DNA of 64,000 nucleotides from Pseudomonadota bacterium (GTDB taxonomy: Bacteria > Desulfobacterota > Binatia > UBA9968). Of this stretch, positions 55,275 to 62,744 are shown in pieces (within the stretch, counting starts at the first letter, position 1; the number at the start of each line of letters is the position of its first letter). The position numbers and the translations under genes are program-made. The DNA is taken from the NCBI GenBank assembly GCA_021324155.1, contig JAJPJQ010000031.1, forward strand, positions 62,001 to 126,000, read 5' to 3'. The notes under the pieces were generated by a model. The model was not told the origin of the DNA. It searched no databases and worked only from the letters and a program-made list of their open reading frames with translations.

Positions 55275-56399
55275 TCAACCCCATACATCCTTTGCTACCT
55301 CGACGACCAGAGACAGCTTGGCAATCTCGGCGTCTGCGGTGATGTCGTTCCCGAGCACGGTGCTGGAAAAGCCGCACTGAGGACTTAACGCCAGCCTTTC
55401 GAGGGGAACATAGCGGCTTGCTTCCTCGATGCGCCGCTTGATTTCGTCGGCGCTTTCCATCTCGCCGGTCTTGGTCGTGACGAGACCGAGCACGATCTTT
55501 TTGTCTTTCGCGACGAAGCGGAGGGGCGCAAAGCTTCCAGCGCGCGGCGAATCGTATTCAAGAAAAAAGGCGTCGAGGTCGAACTCGTTGAACAGGATCT
55601 CCGCCACGGGGTCGTAGCCGCCTTCCGCCGCCCAGGCGCTGCGAAAATTGCCCCGACAGATGTGCATGCAAACGGTCATGCCGGCCGGCCGGTCTTTGAA
55701 GCATTCGTTGACGAGCTTCGCGTACGTGCGCGGCAGCCGTTCGGGGTCTTCGCCGATGCGCCGCACGCTCTGCCGCATCTTCTCATCGCAGAGATACGCC
55801 ATGTTGGGGTCGTCGAGTTGAAGGTACGTGCAGCCGAGCTGCGCCAGATCGCGGATTTCTTCGCGGTAGACGCGCGCCAGATCGGCGAAGAACATGTCGA
55901 CGTCGGGATAGGCGTTACGATCGATCGCGCCGCGGCCGCCGCGCATGTGCAGAATCGTCGGCGAGGGAATGCACTGCTTCGGTGTGCGCCGCGTGACCGA
56001 TCGCAAGAATTGGAAATTATCGGTCTCGATACCGCCGCGGCGCTCGAGGCGGCCGGTGATTTCGAAGCGCGTCGGCGTGCGCTCGATCTCCTGCTCGCCC
56101 GCCTTGAATTTGCGTGCGCCCGATTGCTCCGCCACACCCTCCCTCACGGTAACGCCGGCAAACTGCCGCAGAAAGTCGGCGTGCCAGATCGTCCGCCGGT
56201 ATTCGCCGTCGGTGATCGCCTGCAGACCGAGGTCCTCTTGCAGCTTCACCGCCGCGCGAATCGCGTAATCTTCGACTTCCCGCAGCGCCGCGCCGGAAAG
56301 CTCTCCTCTCTCGCGCTGCGCGCGAGCGCGCAGGAGTTCCGCCGGGCGCAGCAGACTGCCGACATGATCGGCTCGAAACGGAGGCGTCTCAGAGGTCAT
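55275..56399 (-). CDS. MetE-like (cobalamin-independent methionine synthase C-terminal) protein
   Basis: This 374-residue protein matches the stand-alone C-terminal-type barrel of MetE. It begins FRADHVGSLLRPAELL and carries ITDGEYRR, the QLDDPNMAYL segment and two zinc-site regions, VCMHICRGN and SPQCGFSS. Stand-alone members of this family lack the MetE N-terminal half and transfer methyl or related groups in catabolism or methionine supply. It is the last gene of the right-hand minus-strand block, with a 220-base gap to the isocitrate-lyase-family gene. The substrate is uncertain. Confidence 0.85.
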   Translation of the reverse strand: MTSETPPFRADHVGSLLRPAELLRARAQRERGELSGAALREVEDYAIRAAVKLQEDLGLQAITDGEYRRTIWHADFLRQFAGVTVREGVAEQSGARKFKAGEQEIERTPTRFEITGRLERRGGIETDNFQFLRSVTRRTPKQCIPSPTILHMRGGRGAIDRNAYPDVDMFFADLARVYREEIRDLAQLGCTYLQLDDPNMAYLCDEKMRQSVRRIGEDPERLPRTYAKLVNECFKDRPAGMTVCMHICRGNFRSAWAAEGGYDPVAEILFNEFDLDAFFLEYDSPRAGSFAPLRFVAKDKKIVLGLVTTKTGEMESADEIKRRIEEASRYVPLERLALSPQCGFSSTVLGNDITADAEIAKLSLVVEVAKDVWG

Positions 56400-56621
56400 A
56401 CGAGCATCTTACTTGGTAAGACGGCGAAAGATCGCGAGGATCCTTAACGAGCGCGCGCTCTAAGCGTCGACAAAAAAGACTTTCCACCGCCAGCTCTTTT
56501 TTATGGGTCCCTGCTCGAGCTGATAACGCATCCGGCGTGAGAGTTTTCTTCTCCGTCACGCCAAGCTCATCAGAATACGGGGCTGCTCGTGCCGCAACAT
56601 CGTAATTCGAGCACCATCGTC

Positions 56622-57521
56622 CTACACGGCGTAGCGCTTTTCCAACTCAAGAAATTCCGGCAGTCGCACCAGCGCCTCGTATTCTTTCAGTGAGGCGAGG
56701 CGATGCGCGTAATTTTTCGTGGACCCGTCGGTTTTTAAGACCGTCAACATCTCCGTCACTGCCTTTACGACCGTATAGCGCACGGCGTTGCTGCCGCCCA
56801 TTTTGAAACCCATTTGCTTGATCTCTTCCAAGGTGACGTTGCCGACGGCGATGGCTTCGTCCATGAACATGCAGTTGACCGGGATTTTAACGGCATCGCG
56901 CACGCGCTTCAGCGTGTCCAGCGTGCGCTGGCGTTGCCCTTCCTTTCGCACCCAGGGCAAGGCGACCCCGACCATATCGGCGCCGACCTCTTCGTATGCC
57001 TTGATGCGCTTGAGTGCGTCGTCCAAGCCGTTCACCGATTCCGCATCGGTGCGCGCACTGATTACAAAATCCGGATCCTCTTTCGCTTCTATGGCGGCCT
57101 GAAGCTTCTTGACTTGTTCCTTTATCGGCACGACGGGCGTGCCTCCCGGAATGAGAGCGCACTTTTTGGGAGTCACCTGGTCTTCCATGCCGATTCCGGC
57201 GACGCCGGCGCGTATGAATTCTTTAATGGTACGGGCGATGCCGAGGGGACCGCCGGAGTAACCCGTGTCGGCATCGACCATGACGGGAATCGAGACGGCC
57301 GCCGCGACGTTCTTCGCGTGATTGGCCATCTCGTTCAGCCCGATCAGGCCGAGATCGGGCAGACCGAGCATGCTGCCGCAGGTCACATTGCCCAATAATT
57401 TGACAGCGGAGAAGCCGACGGTTTCCGCGATTCGCGCCGTCAGGCAGTCGTAGACGCCCGGCGTCAAGACTATGTCGTTAGCCTTCAATAGCTCCCTGAG
57501 TTTGGTTGTCGTCTTCATGGC
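56622..57521 (-). CDS. Isocitrate lyase/PEP mutase family protein
   Basis: This 299-residue barrel enzyme belongs to the family that includes methylisocitrate lyase, carboxyphosphonoenolpyruvate mutase and oxaloacetate decarboxylase. Family marks are VMVDADTGYSGG, GIGMEDQVTPKKCA (replacing the KKCGH of isocitrate lyases) and VISARTDAE. The start at 57521 follows a GGAGG site; a longer frame upstream overlaps the next gene and is rejected. The KKCA variant means the C-C bond-cleaving substrate is probably not isocitrate. It follows the binding protein gene by 19 bases. Confidence 0.88.
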   Translation of the reverse strand, partial: AMKTTTKLRELLKANDIVLTPGVYDCLTARIAETVGFSAVKLLGNVTCGSMLGLPDLGLIGLNEMANHAKNVAAAVSIPVMVDADTGYSGGPLGIARTIKEFIRAGVAGIGMEDQVTPKKCALIPGGTPVVPIKEQVKKLQAAIEAKEDPDFVISARTDAESVNGLDDALKRIKAYEEVGADMVGVALPWVRKEGQRQRTLDTLKRVRDAVKIPVNCMFMDEAIAVGNVTLEEIKQMGFKMGGSNAVRYTVVKAVTEMLTVLKTDGSTKNYAHRLASLKEYEALVRLPEFLELEKRYAV

Positions 57522-57540
57522 CTCCTCCGAAGTTTGAGTT

Positions 57541-58566
57541 TTATAGTGCGCCAAATATCTTGCGATACTCGTCAAAGTATTTTTGAAAGTCTTTATCGGC
57601 GATGTCCGCGTCGCTGGGCACCAGATTGACTCCGTCCAACAGATGCGGGGGATTCGGTTTGACATCGCTCCGGACCGGCACACGGCCGAGCTTCACGATC
57701 ATTTCCTGGCCTTCTTTCGACAGAAAATAATCGACGAAAAGTCGCGCGGCATTCGGATTGGGGGCCTTGGCCGCAATCCCAAGGCTGTAGTGATATGAAA
57801 TGACGGGCTTCGCGCGCACCCACTCGAGCGGCGCGCCGGACGCCTTCATCAATTCGGTTCTCGGGATGTAGACAACGGCGCCGAGCTTGTGCTCACCCGC
57901 GGCTATGAGCTGCGCCACGAGCGTGTGGCCGGAGCGGAAAATAATATTTTGCGCAGCCAATCGCTTCATGAACTGGCGTCCGGCATCTTGACCCATGACC
58001 GCCAGCATGTTGGCGTACCACTCGGATTCTTCACGGTCCATGATGATTTGGCCCTTCCATTTAGGGTCCAGGAGATCGGGCCAATCTTTGGGCGATTCGG
58101 ACGGTGAAACTAATCTGGTATTGAACGCGATCGTGGCCGGATTCTGATAGAAGCTGGTCCAATAGCCTTCTCGGTCTTTGAAGCCGTCGCGGTAAAACCG
58201 CGCATGACGCATCGAGCCTTTGGCCAATAAGCCGCGCTTGACCAGCACCGTGGACGTAAACGCGCGCAGGTTGTAGACGTCCGCCTCATGCCGGCCGGCG
58301 CGCGCCTCGAGCAGAATTTTTTCCAGCAGAGTATCCGATCCGGCGCGGTACATCTCGGTCTTGATAAACGGATATTTTTTCTGAAACGCCTTGAGCATCT
58401 CGTTCGCTTCGGTGGTGCTGGTCGAGCTGTAGTAGACAACCTTCCCCTCTTTTTTGGCGCCCTCAACGAGCTTGTCCATTTCTTGGTCGGTCTGCGCCGC
58501 GGCGCTCGAGCCGAAGAGATAAACCAGCGCGTAGACCAGGCTGTGCGCAGCGAACGCCGATCTCAT
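57541..58566 (-). CDS. ABC transporter substrate-binding protein (extracellular solute-binding, iron/putrescine type fold)
   Basis: This 341-residue periplasmic binding protein has a signal peptide of about 24 residues (to SSAAAQ). The two-lobed pattern VVYYSSTSTTEANEMLKAF, NLRAFTSTVLVKRGLLA and AFNTRLVSPSESPKDWPDLLDPKWKGQI is typical of the AfuA/PotD-like group. The start ATG overlaps the LeuD-like stop by 4 bases, so it is coupled to the hydratase genes. No permease is nearby. It may supply the hydratase substrate. Confidence 0.85.
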   Translation of the reverse strand: MRSAFAAHSLVYALVYLFGSSAAAQTDQEMDKLVEGAKKEGKVVYYSSTSTTEANEMLKAFQKKYPFIKTEMYRAGSDTLLEKILLEARAGRHEADVYNLRAFTSTVLVKRGLLAKGSMRHARFYRDGFKDREGYWTSFYQNPATIAFNTRLVSPSESPKDWPDLLDPKWKGQIIMDREESEWYANMLAVMGQDAGRQFMKRLAAQNIIFRSGHTLVAQLIAAGEHKLGAVVYIPRTELMKASGAPLEWVRAKPVISYHYSLGIAAKAPNPNAARLFVDYFLSKEGQEMIVKLGRVPVRSDVKPNPPHLLDGVNLVPSDADIADKDFQKYFDEYRKIFGAL

Positions 58567-59033
58567 ACCGCCTCCCGCTTTGCAAGCGATAGCTTGAGAA
58601 AGGGAATCAAGCCGCCTTTTTCGAGTATGGCGAGGGCATGATCCGAAAACGGCGCGAAAGTTTTCACCGATCCCTTCGTCAGATTGCGAACGGTTCCCGA
58701 TTCCAAATTAACTTCGATCTCATCGCCCTCTTCGACGGCGGTGGAGATGCCCGCGCATTCGATCGCCGGCAGGCCGAGATTGATCAACGTGCGGAGATAG
58801 ATATTCGATATTGACTCGGCAAGCACGGCGGCTATGCCGGCGTCGCGCAGCGATCGAGGCGCGTCCTCGGAGCTCGAGCCCATGCCGAAATTGATTCCGG
58901 CGACGATAACGTCGCCGCGCTGAACCTTTTTATGAAACTCCGGATCGATCCCGCCCATGACGTTTTTGATATTTCCGGAGTCGATACAGTCGCCGAATTT
59001 CCAGGCTTTGCCCTGAAAAATTTTTTTATTCAC
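58563..59033 (-). CDS. Isopropylmalate-dehydratase-like small subunit (LeuD family)
   Basis: This is a 156-residue swivel-domain subunit. The GTG start at 59033 overlaps the large-subunit stop by 4 bases. The fold matches LeuD (KFGDCIDSGNI, INFGMGSSSEDAP, AESISNIYLRTLINLGLPAIE). The active-site segment reads GSSSEDAP; canonical LeuD and aconitase read GSSREHA, so the Arg and His positions are changed. That suggests a hydratase for a different hydroxy-diacid. It works with the large subunit at 59030-60310. Confidence 0.85.
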   Translation of the reverse strand: MNKKIFQGKAWKFGDCIDSGNIKNVMGGIDPEFHKKVQRGDVIVAGINFGMGSSSEDAPRSLRDAGIAAVLAESISNIYLRTLINLGLPAIECAGISTAVEEGDEIEVNLESGTVRNLTKGSVKTFAPFSDHALAILEKGGLIPFLKLSLAKREAV

Positions 59034-60310
59034 AGCAAAAACTCCCTCGGATCGACAATTTCGCCGACGACGGCGCTGGCAGCGACGGTGGCGGGGCTGC
59101 CCAGAAAAATCTGCGCGGCCCTGTCCCCCATTCGGCCGGGGAAATTTCGATTGCCCGACGATATGCAAACTTCGCCGGTGGCGAGCGATGGGCGCGTGCA
59201 GATGCCGCATTCGGATCCTGTGATGAGAACTTTGGACTTCTCGAAAATTTGCAGGAGGCCCTCCTCGCGCGCTTGAAAATAGGCTCCGTACGACGCCGGC
59301 GTCACGATCATGCGCACACCGGCATGCACGGTCCTCCCCTTCAGTATCTTGGCGGCGACGCGAAGATCTTCAATTCTCGAGTTGGAGCAGGTGCCGATAA
59401 AAGCCTGATTGATCTTCGTGCCGACAAACTCGTGGACCGGCTGTCCGTTCGACGGCACGCCGGGCGCCGCGACGAAAGGCTCCATATCCGTAAGGTCGAA
59501 GCGGAGGCGCGACTCATATTGCGCGTCGGCATCGCTTTTCACCGGAGTAAACGGCGCCGCGCTGACCTGCCTTACATATTCGATGGTCCGGTCGTCGGGC
59601 GGAAATATCGCATTCAACGCGAGACTTTCGACCGCCATGTTGCACATCGACAGCCGGCTCTCGATGGTCAGATCGGCGACCGCGCCGCCGCCGTATTCTA
59701 TCGTCTTGTTGACCGCGCCGTTGGCTCCGAGTTGAGCCATGACGCGCAAGACAATGTCCTTACCCCAGATCCACGACGGGCATTGTCCGGCGAGCTCGAC
59801 GTATATCGCCGGCGGAACTTTCAGCCAGATCCTTCCCGTAGCCAGCACGCCGACGGTCTCTGTAAATCCGATACCCGTGGAGAAGCAGGCTAGAGCGCCG
59901 TAGGTGCAGGTGTGCGAGTCTGCGCCGACGATGAATTCGCCCGGCCGGACGTGCCCTTTTTCCACCATGACGTTATGGCCGATTCCGCCTTCGTAGCCTT
60001 GATAAATCGTCGCCCCGTGCTCGCGGGAGAATTGCTTGGCGCTCTCCTGCCCTTCCATGCGCCGCGTGCTACGCGCCGGCTGTTCATCGAAGTTGACGAT
60101 GATTTTCTCCGGGTCCCACGCCTTCTGGATTCCCATGTCCTTGAGAATCTCTTTAAAGACACCGAACAGTCCTCTCGGATCCTCATTTTTCGAAAAGCGC
60201 AAATCCTTGATGTAAAGCCTGTCGATCTCGGCCTCGATCATGTCGCCCGGGCGGACGCGATCTTTGCCGGCCGCCCGCGCGCAGATTTTTTCCGTCATCG
60301 TCATTCCCAT
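59030..60310 (-). CDS. Isopropylmalate-dehydratase/aconitase-family large subunit (LeuC-like)
   Basis: This 426-residue protein of the aconitase superfamily binds a [4Fe-4S] cluster. It shows IVGADSHTCTYGALACF, FIGTCSNSRIEDLRVAAKIL with the first Cys, and GSECGICTRPS with the C-x2-C pair. Length and motifs fit the short LeuC/homoaconitase group. It forms a coupled pair with the small subunit. The specific reaction (isopropylmalate, maleate or a related acid) is not deducible, and leucine-synthesis neighbours are absent, so a catabolic hydratase is more likely. Confidence 0.9.
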   Translation of the reverse strand: MGMTMTEKICARAAGKDRVRPGDMIEAEIDRLYIKDLRFSKNEDPRGLFGVFKEILKDMGIQKAWDPEKIIVNFDEQPARSTRRMEGQESAKQFSREHGATIYQGYEGGIGHNVMVEKGHVRPGEFIVGADSHTCTYGALACFSTGIGFTETVGVLATGRIWLKVPPAIYVELAGQCPSWIWGKDIVLRVMAQLGANGAVNKTIEYGGGAVADLTIESRLSMCNMAVESLALNAIFPPDDRTIEYVRQVSAAPFTPVKSDADAQYESRLRFDLTDMEPFVAAPGVPSNGQPVHEFVGTKINQAFIGTCSNSRIEDLRVAAKILKGRTVHAGVRMIVTPASYGAYFQAREEGLLQIFEKSKVLITGSECGICTRPSLATGEVCISSGNRNFPGRMGDRAAQIFLGSPATVAASAVVGEIVDPREFLL

Positions 60311-60349
60311 CGCTCACCTCGTCTGTTGTTCTCCTCGCGCATATAAAGA

Positions 60350-61033
60350 CTAGCGTTTGTACAGACTGTCGATGCAGCCGCTCTTATCGAGCTTGCCGAT
60401 GAAGCTTGAGAATCGGGCGCCATGCCCTCTTGCCTTACATCGTCCGTGGCGACCTGGTCCAGAGTCGCCCTGAGAGCGTCCACGGACGGGCACTGCTTTC
60501 TCGGCATGACCACGCCCTTGGTCGAGATGTCATAGCTCTTCAAGCGAATCCCGGTCGAGCTTGATGTATTTACCAAGGACCTTTATCCACGCTTCTCGAT
60601 TCGTCTTCAGGAGCTGGACGGTTTCCACTTGGGACTCGACGTATTTTTTCACGGTGTCGGGCCACTCGCGGATGACCGTCTTGGAAGACATCAGCCAATA
60701 ATTGAGAGCAACCGCGCCGGCGCCGATAAAAACCGCGTCGTTCCCTTTGAGATTGCTGCGGATTATGAGCGGGCCAGCCACGTCCAGCATGGGCGCCTCT
60801 CCCGCCAGCATCGACATGACCGCCACATCGGCGCGCGTGCGGATCACCGCAGCCTCGATGCCATTCCTGGCGAAGATGCCCGCATCGTAGGCAATATAAG
60901 GAACGATCTGCGTCGGGCCGATACCGGATGAGACGATATTGAGCTTGACGGTCTGTGCACGCGCGGGCGCCGGCATGCCCGAAAACAACAGGGCGAAGCC
61001 GAGAGCGAAGAAGACAAGCGCCCGGTCGTTCAC
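60350..61033 (-). pseudogene. Decayed NitT/TauT-type substrate-binding protein gene
   Basis: From a GTG at 61033 (AAGGA site upstream) the frame encodes a signal peptide and the first lobe (VKLNIVSSGIGPTQIVPYIA, NGIEAAVIRTRADVAVM, DAVFIGAGAVALNYWLMSS). It then jumps to a C-terminal segment (REWPDTVKKYVESQ...REAWIKVLGKYI), so the middle is deleted. A frameshift near 60545 puts SYDISTKGVVMPRKQCPS in another frame, and a further shift near 60395 puts FIGKLDKSGCIDSLYKR in a third before the stop at 60350. Three lesions mark it as non-functional. It lies 5 bases downstream of coxS. Confidence 0.8.
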
Positions 61034-61037
61034 GTTA

Positions 61038-61520
61038 TTATCCTTTAGTCGAGCGGCTGGCTTCGAGAATGGACTGTGCGATCGCGCCATAGGCGCCGCA
61101 GCGGCAGATGTTGCCTGCGAGCCATTCGGCGATCTGCTCGCGCGTCGGATGCGGATTTTCCATGAGCAAACCCTTCGCCGCCATAATCTGCCCCGGCGTG
61201 CAGTAGCCGCACTGCGCGCCGATGTTGCGGACGAACGCCTCCTGAAGCGGATCGAGCTCCTCGCCGTGCGCGACGCCCTCAATTGACAGAACGGATTTTC
61301 CGTGGGTCTCGAAGGCCAAATAGTTGCACGCGCTGACCGGTCGGTCATCGACCAGCACGGTGCAAGCGCCGCACACCTCCGATTCGCAGGAGCGCTTGGT
61401 CCCGGTATAGCCCAGCCGCTTGCGGAGAAATTCGAGGAGCGTCTCGGCGACCGGCACGGTGCCGGACCACGTTTTGCCGTTGATGGTGACGGTTAAATTA
61501 AAACTACTTTGCGGCGTCAT
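61038..61520 (-). CDS. CO-dehydrogenase-type [2Fe-2S] small subunit (CoxS-like)
   Basis: This 160-residue protein is of the xanthine oxidase/CO dehydrogenase small-subunit family and carries two [2Fe-2S] clusters. The plant-type motif is CESEVCGACTVLVDD with a late C in PVSAC. The C-terminal motifs are QCGYCTPGQIM and GNICRCGAYGAI. Length is standard. It transfers electrons from the molybdenum subunit to FAD in CoxM. It is separated from the CoxM-like gene by a decayed binding-protein gene. Confidence 0.93.
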   Translation of the reverse strand: MTPQSSFNLTVTINGKTWSGTVPVAETLLEFLRKRLGYTGTKRSCESEVCGACTVLVDDRPVSACNYLAFETHGKSVLSIEGVAHGEELDPLQEAFVRNIGAQCGYCTPGQIMAAKGLLMENPHPTREQIAEWLAGNICRCGAYGAIAQSILEASRSTKG

Positions 61521-61556
61521 AGGAATAGTTCTTGTCTCCTCTCAATCGGAAGCTGT

Positions 61557-61877
61557 TTACAATTTTGGATCGCCGTGCGGCTGGCTGCCTTTGTATAAGC
61601 CGTCGATGTAGCCGGCCTTGTCCAGGTCGGCGATAAAAGTTGGGTCAACAACATTTTCCGGCTTCGACGATTTGCCTTCGGGTCGTCTTCGCTACGGCGA
61701 TATCGGCGCGCGTTCGAATCAGCGCGACTTCGAGTCCGTTCTTTTTAAAATTCCGGCTTCCTGCGCCAAGTAGGGAACGATTTGCGTCGGACTGATTCCC
61801 GAAGAGGCCACAACGACCTTGGCCGACTGAGCGTAAGTGTTGCCGATGAAGCTCGACGGACCGCAGCCGCGACATTT
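61557..61877 (-). pseudogene. Second decayed substrate-binding-protein gene
   Basis: Minus-strand fragments encode the start of an NMT1-like binding protein (TYAQSAKVVVASSGISPTQ, IVPYLAQEAGI). After a frameshift they continue KNGLEVALIRTRADIAVAK, then after a large deletion PTFIADLDKAGYIDGLYKGS to a TAA at 61557. The first part closely resembles the pseudogene at 60350-61033 (GxxPTQIVPY, NG-x-x-x-A-x-IRTRADxAV), so the two derive from related paralogues. It sits between the CoxM-like and CoxS-like genes. Confidence 0.7.
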
Positions 61878-62744
61878 TTAGGCCGCGGCTCCGTTCGCTG
61901 CTTCCAGCGCTTCGCAGATCATGACGCCCGTCATATAGAGCTTGTACTCGGCGCTGCCCATGAGATCGTCGACCGGCTGGAGCAAGTTGCCGAGCCGTTT
62001 TCTTTCCTCTTTGACGATGCGCCGCGCGTCGGAGAGCTTGGCTCCTTTGATCTTGCCCTCGAGGTCGGTCAGGCGCTGGGCTTTCGGTCCGACGCAACCC
62101 ACGGCGAGCCGCGCCTCCTCGATGGCGCCGCCGGCCGCGCGCGCGGCCGCGGCCACGCCGAGTGTCGGCCGCTGATAGCGGTGGAGGCGCCGGTAGGCGC
62201 TATTCATTCCCACCGGCAGCCGCGGTATCTCGACTTCTACGAGAAGCTCGCCTGGGCGGAGGGCGGTTGCGTACATGTCGATAAAAAATTCGGAAAGCGG
62301 GACGCGCCGCTCGCCGCCCGCGCCGCCGAGGATCACCGCGGGGTTGTGGACGAGCAGCGCGGTGCCGGGATCCGAGTGCGGGTCGTTAAAGGCGAGATTG
62401 CCGCCGAGCGTCCCCTGGCTGCGCACGCGCACGTTCGCCAGCTGAGACTCGGCGGACGCGAGCGCGGGCGCGTGCTCGCGGACGAGCGGATCGTTCTCAA
62501 GCGCGTGATGCGTCACGCAGGCGCCGACACGGAGCGTGCCGTCCTGCAATTGAATGCGATGCAATCGGTCGATCTTTTTGATGTCGATCAGAACTTCGGC
62601 CGCCACCAAGCCGTGGCGCACGAGCAGCAGAAGCTCGGCGCCGCCGGCGTAGATTCGCGCGTTCTCGCCGTGCTCGGCGAGCGCTTGAGATGCCTCCGCA
62701 ACGGTCGACGGCTGAAGAAGTTTTAACGAGCTCAACATGATCAA
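61878..62744 (-). CDS. CO-dehydrogenase-type FAD-binding medium subunit (CoxM-like)
   Basis: This 288-residue FAD-binding domain protein of the xanthine dehydrogenase/CoxM family has the FAD loops YAGGAELLLLVRHG (canonical AGGTDLL) and SQGTLGGNLAFNDPHSD. The medium-subunit C-terminal domain follows, with VGCVGPKAQRLTDLE. The ATG overlaps the CoxL-like stop by 4 bases. It passes electrons from the [2Fe-2S] subunit to a quinone or other acceptor. Confidence 0.9.
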   Translation of the reverse strand: MIMLSSLKLLQPSTVAEASQALAEHGENARIYAGGAELLLLVRHGLVAAEVLIDIKKIDRLHRIQLQDGTLRVGACVTHHALENDPLVREHAPALASAESQLANVRVRSQGTLGGNLAFNDPHSDPGTALLVHNPAVILGGAGGERRVPLSEFFIDMYATALRPGELLVEVEIPRLPVGMNSAYRRLHRYQRPTLGVAAAARAAGGAIEEARLAVGCVGPKAQRLTDLEGKIKGAKLSDARRIVKEERKRLGNLLQPVDDLMGSAEYKLYMTGVMICEALEAANGAAA

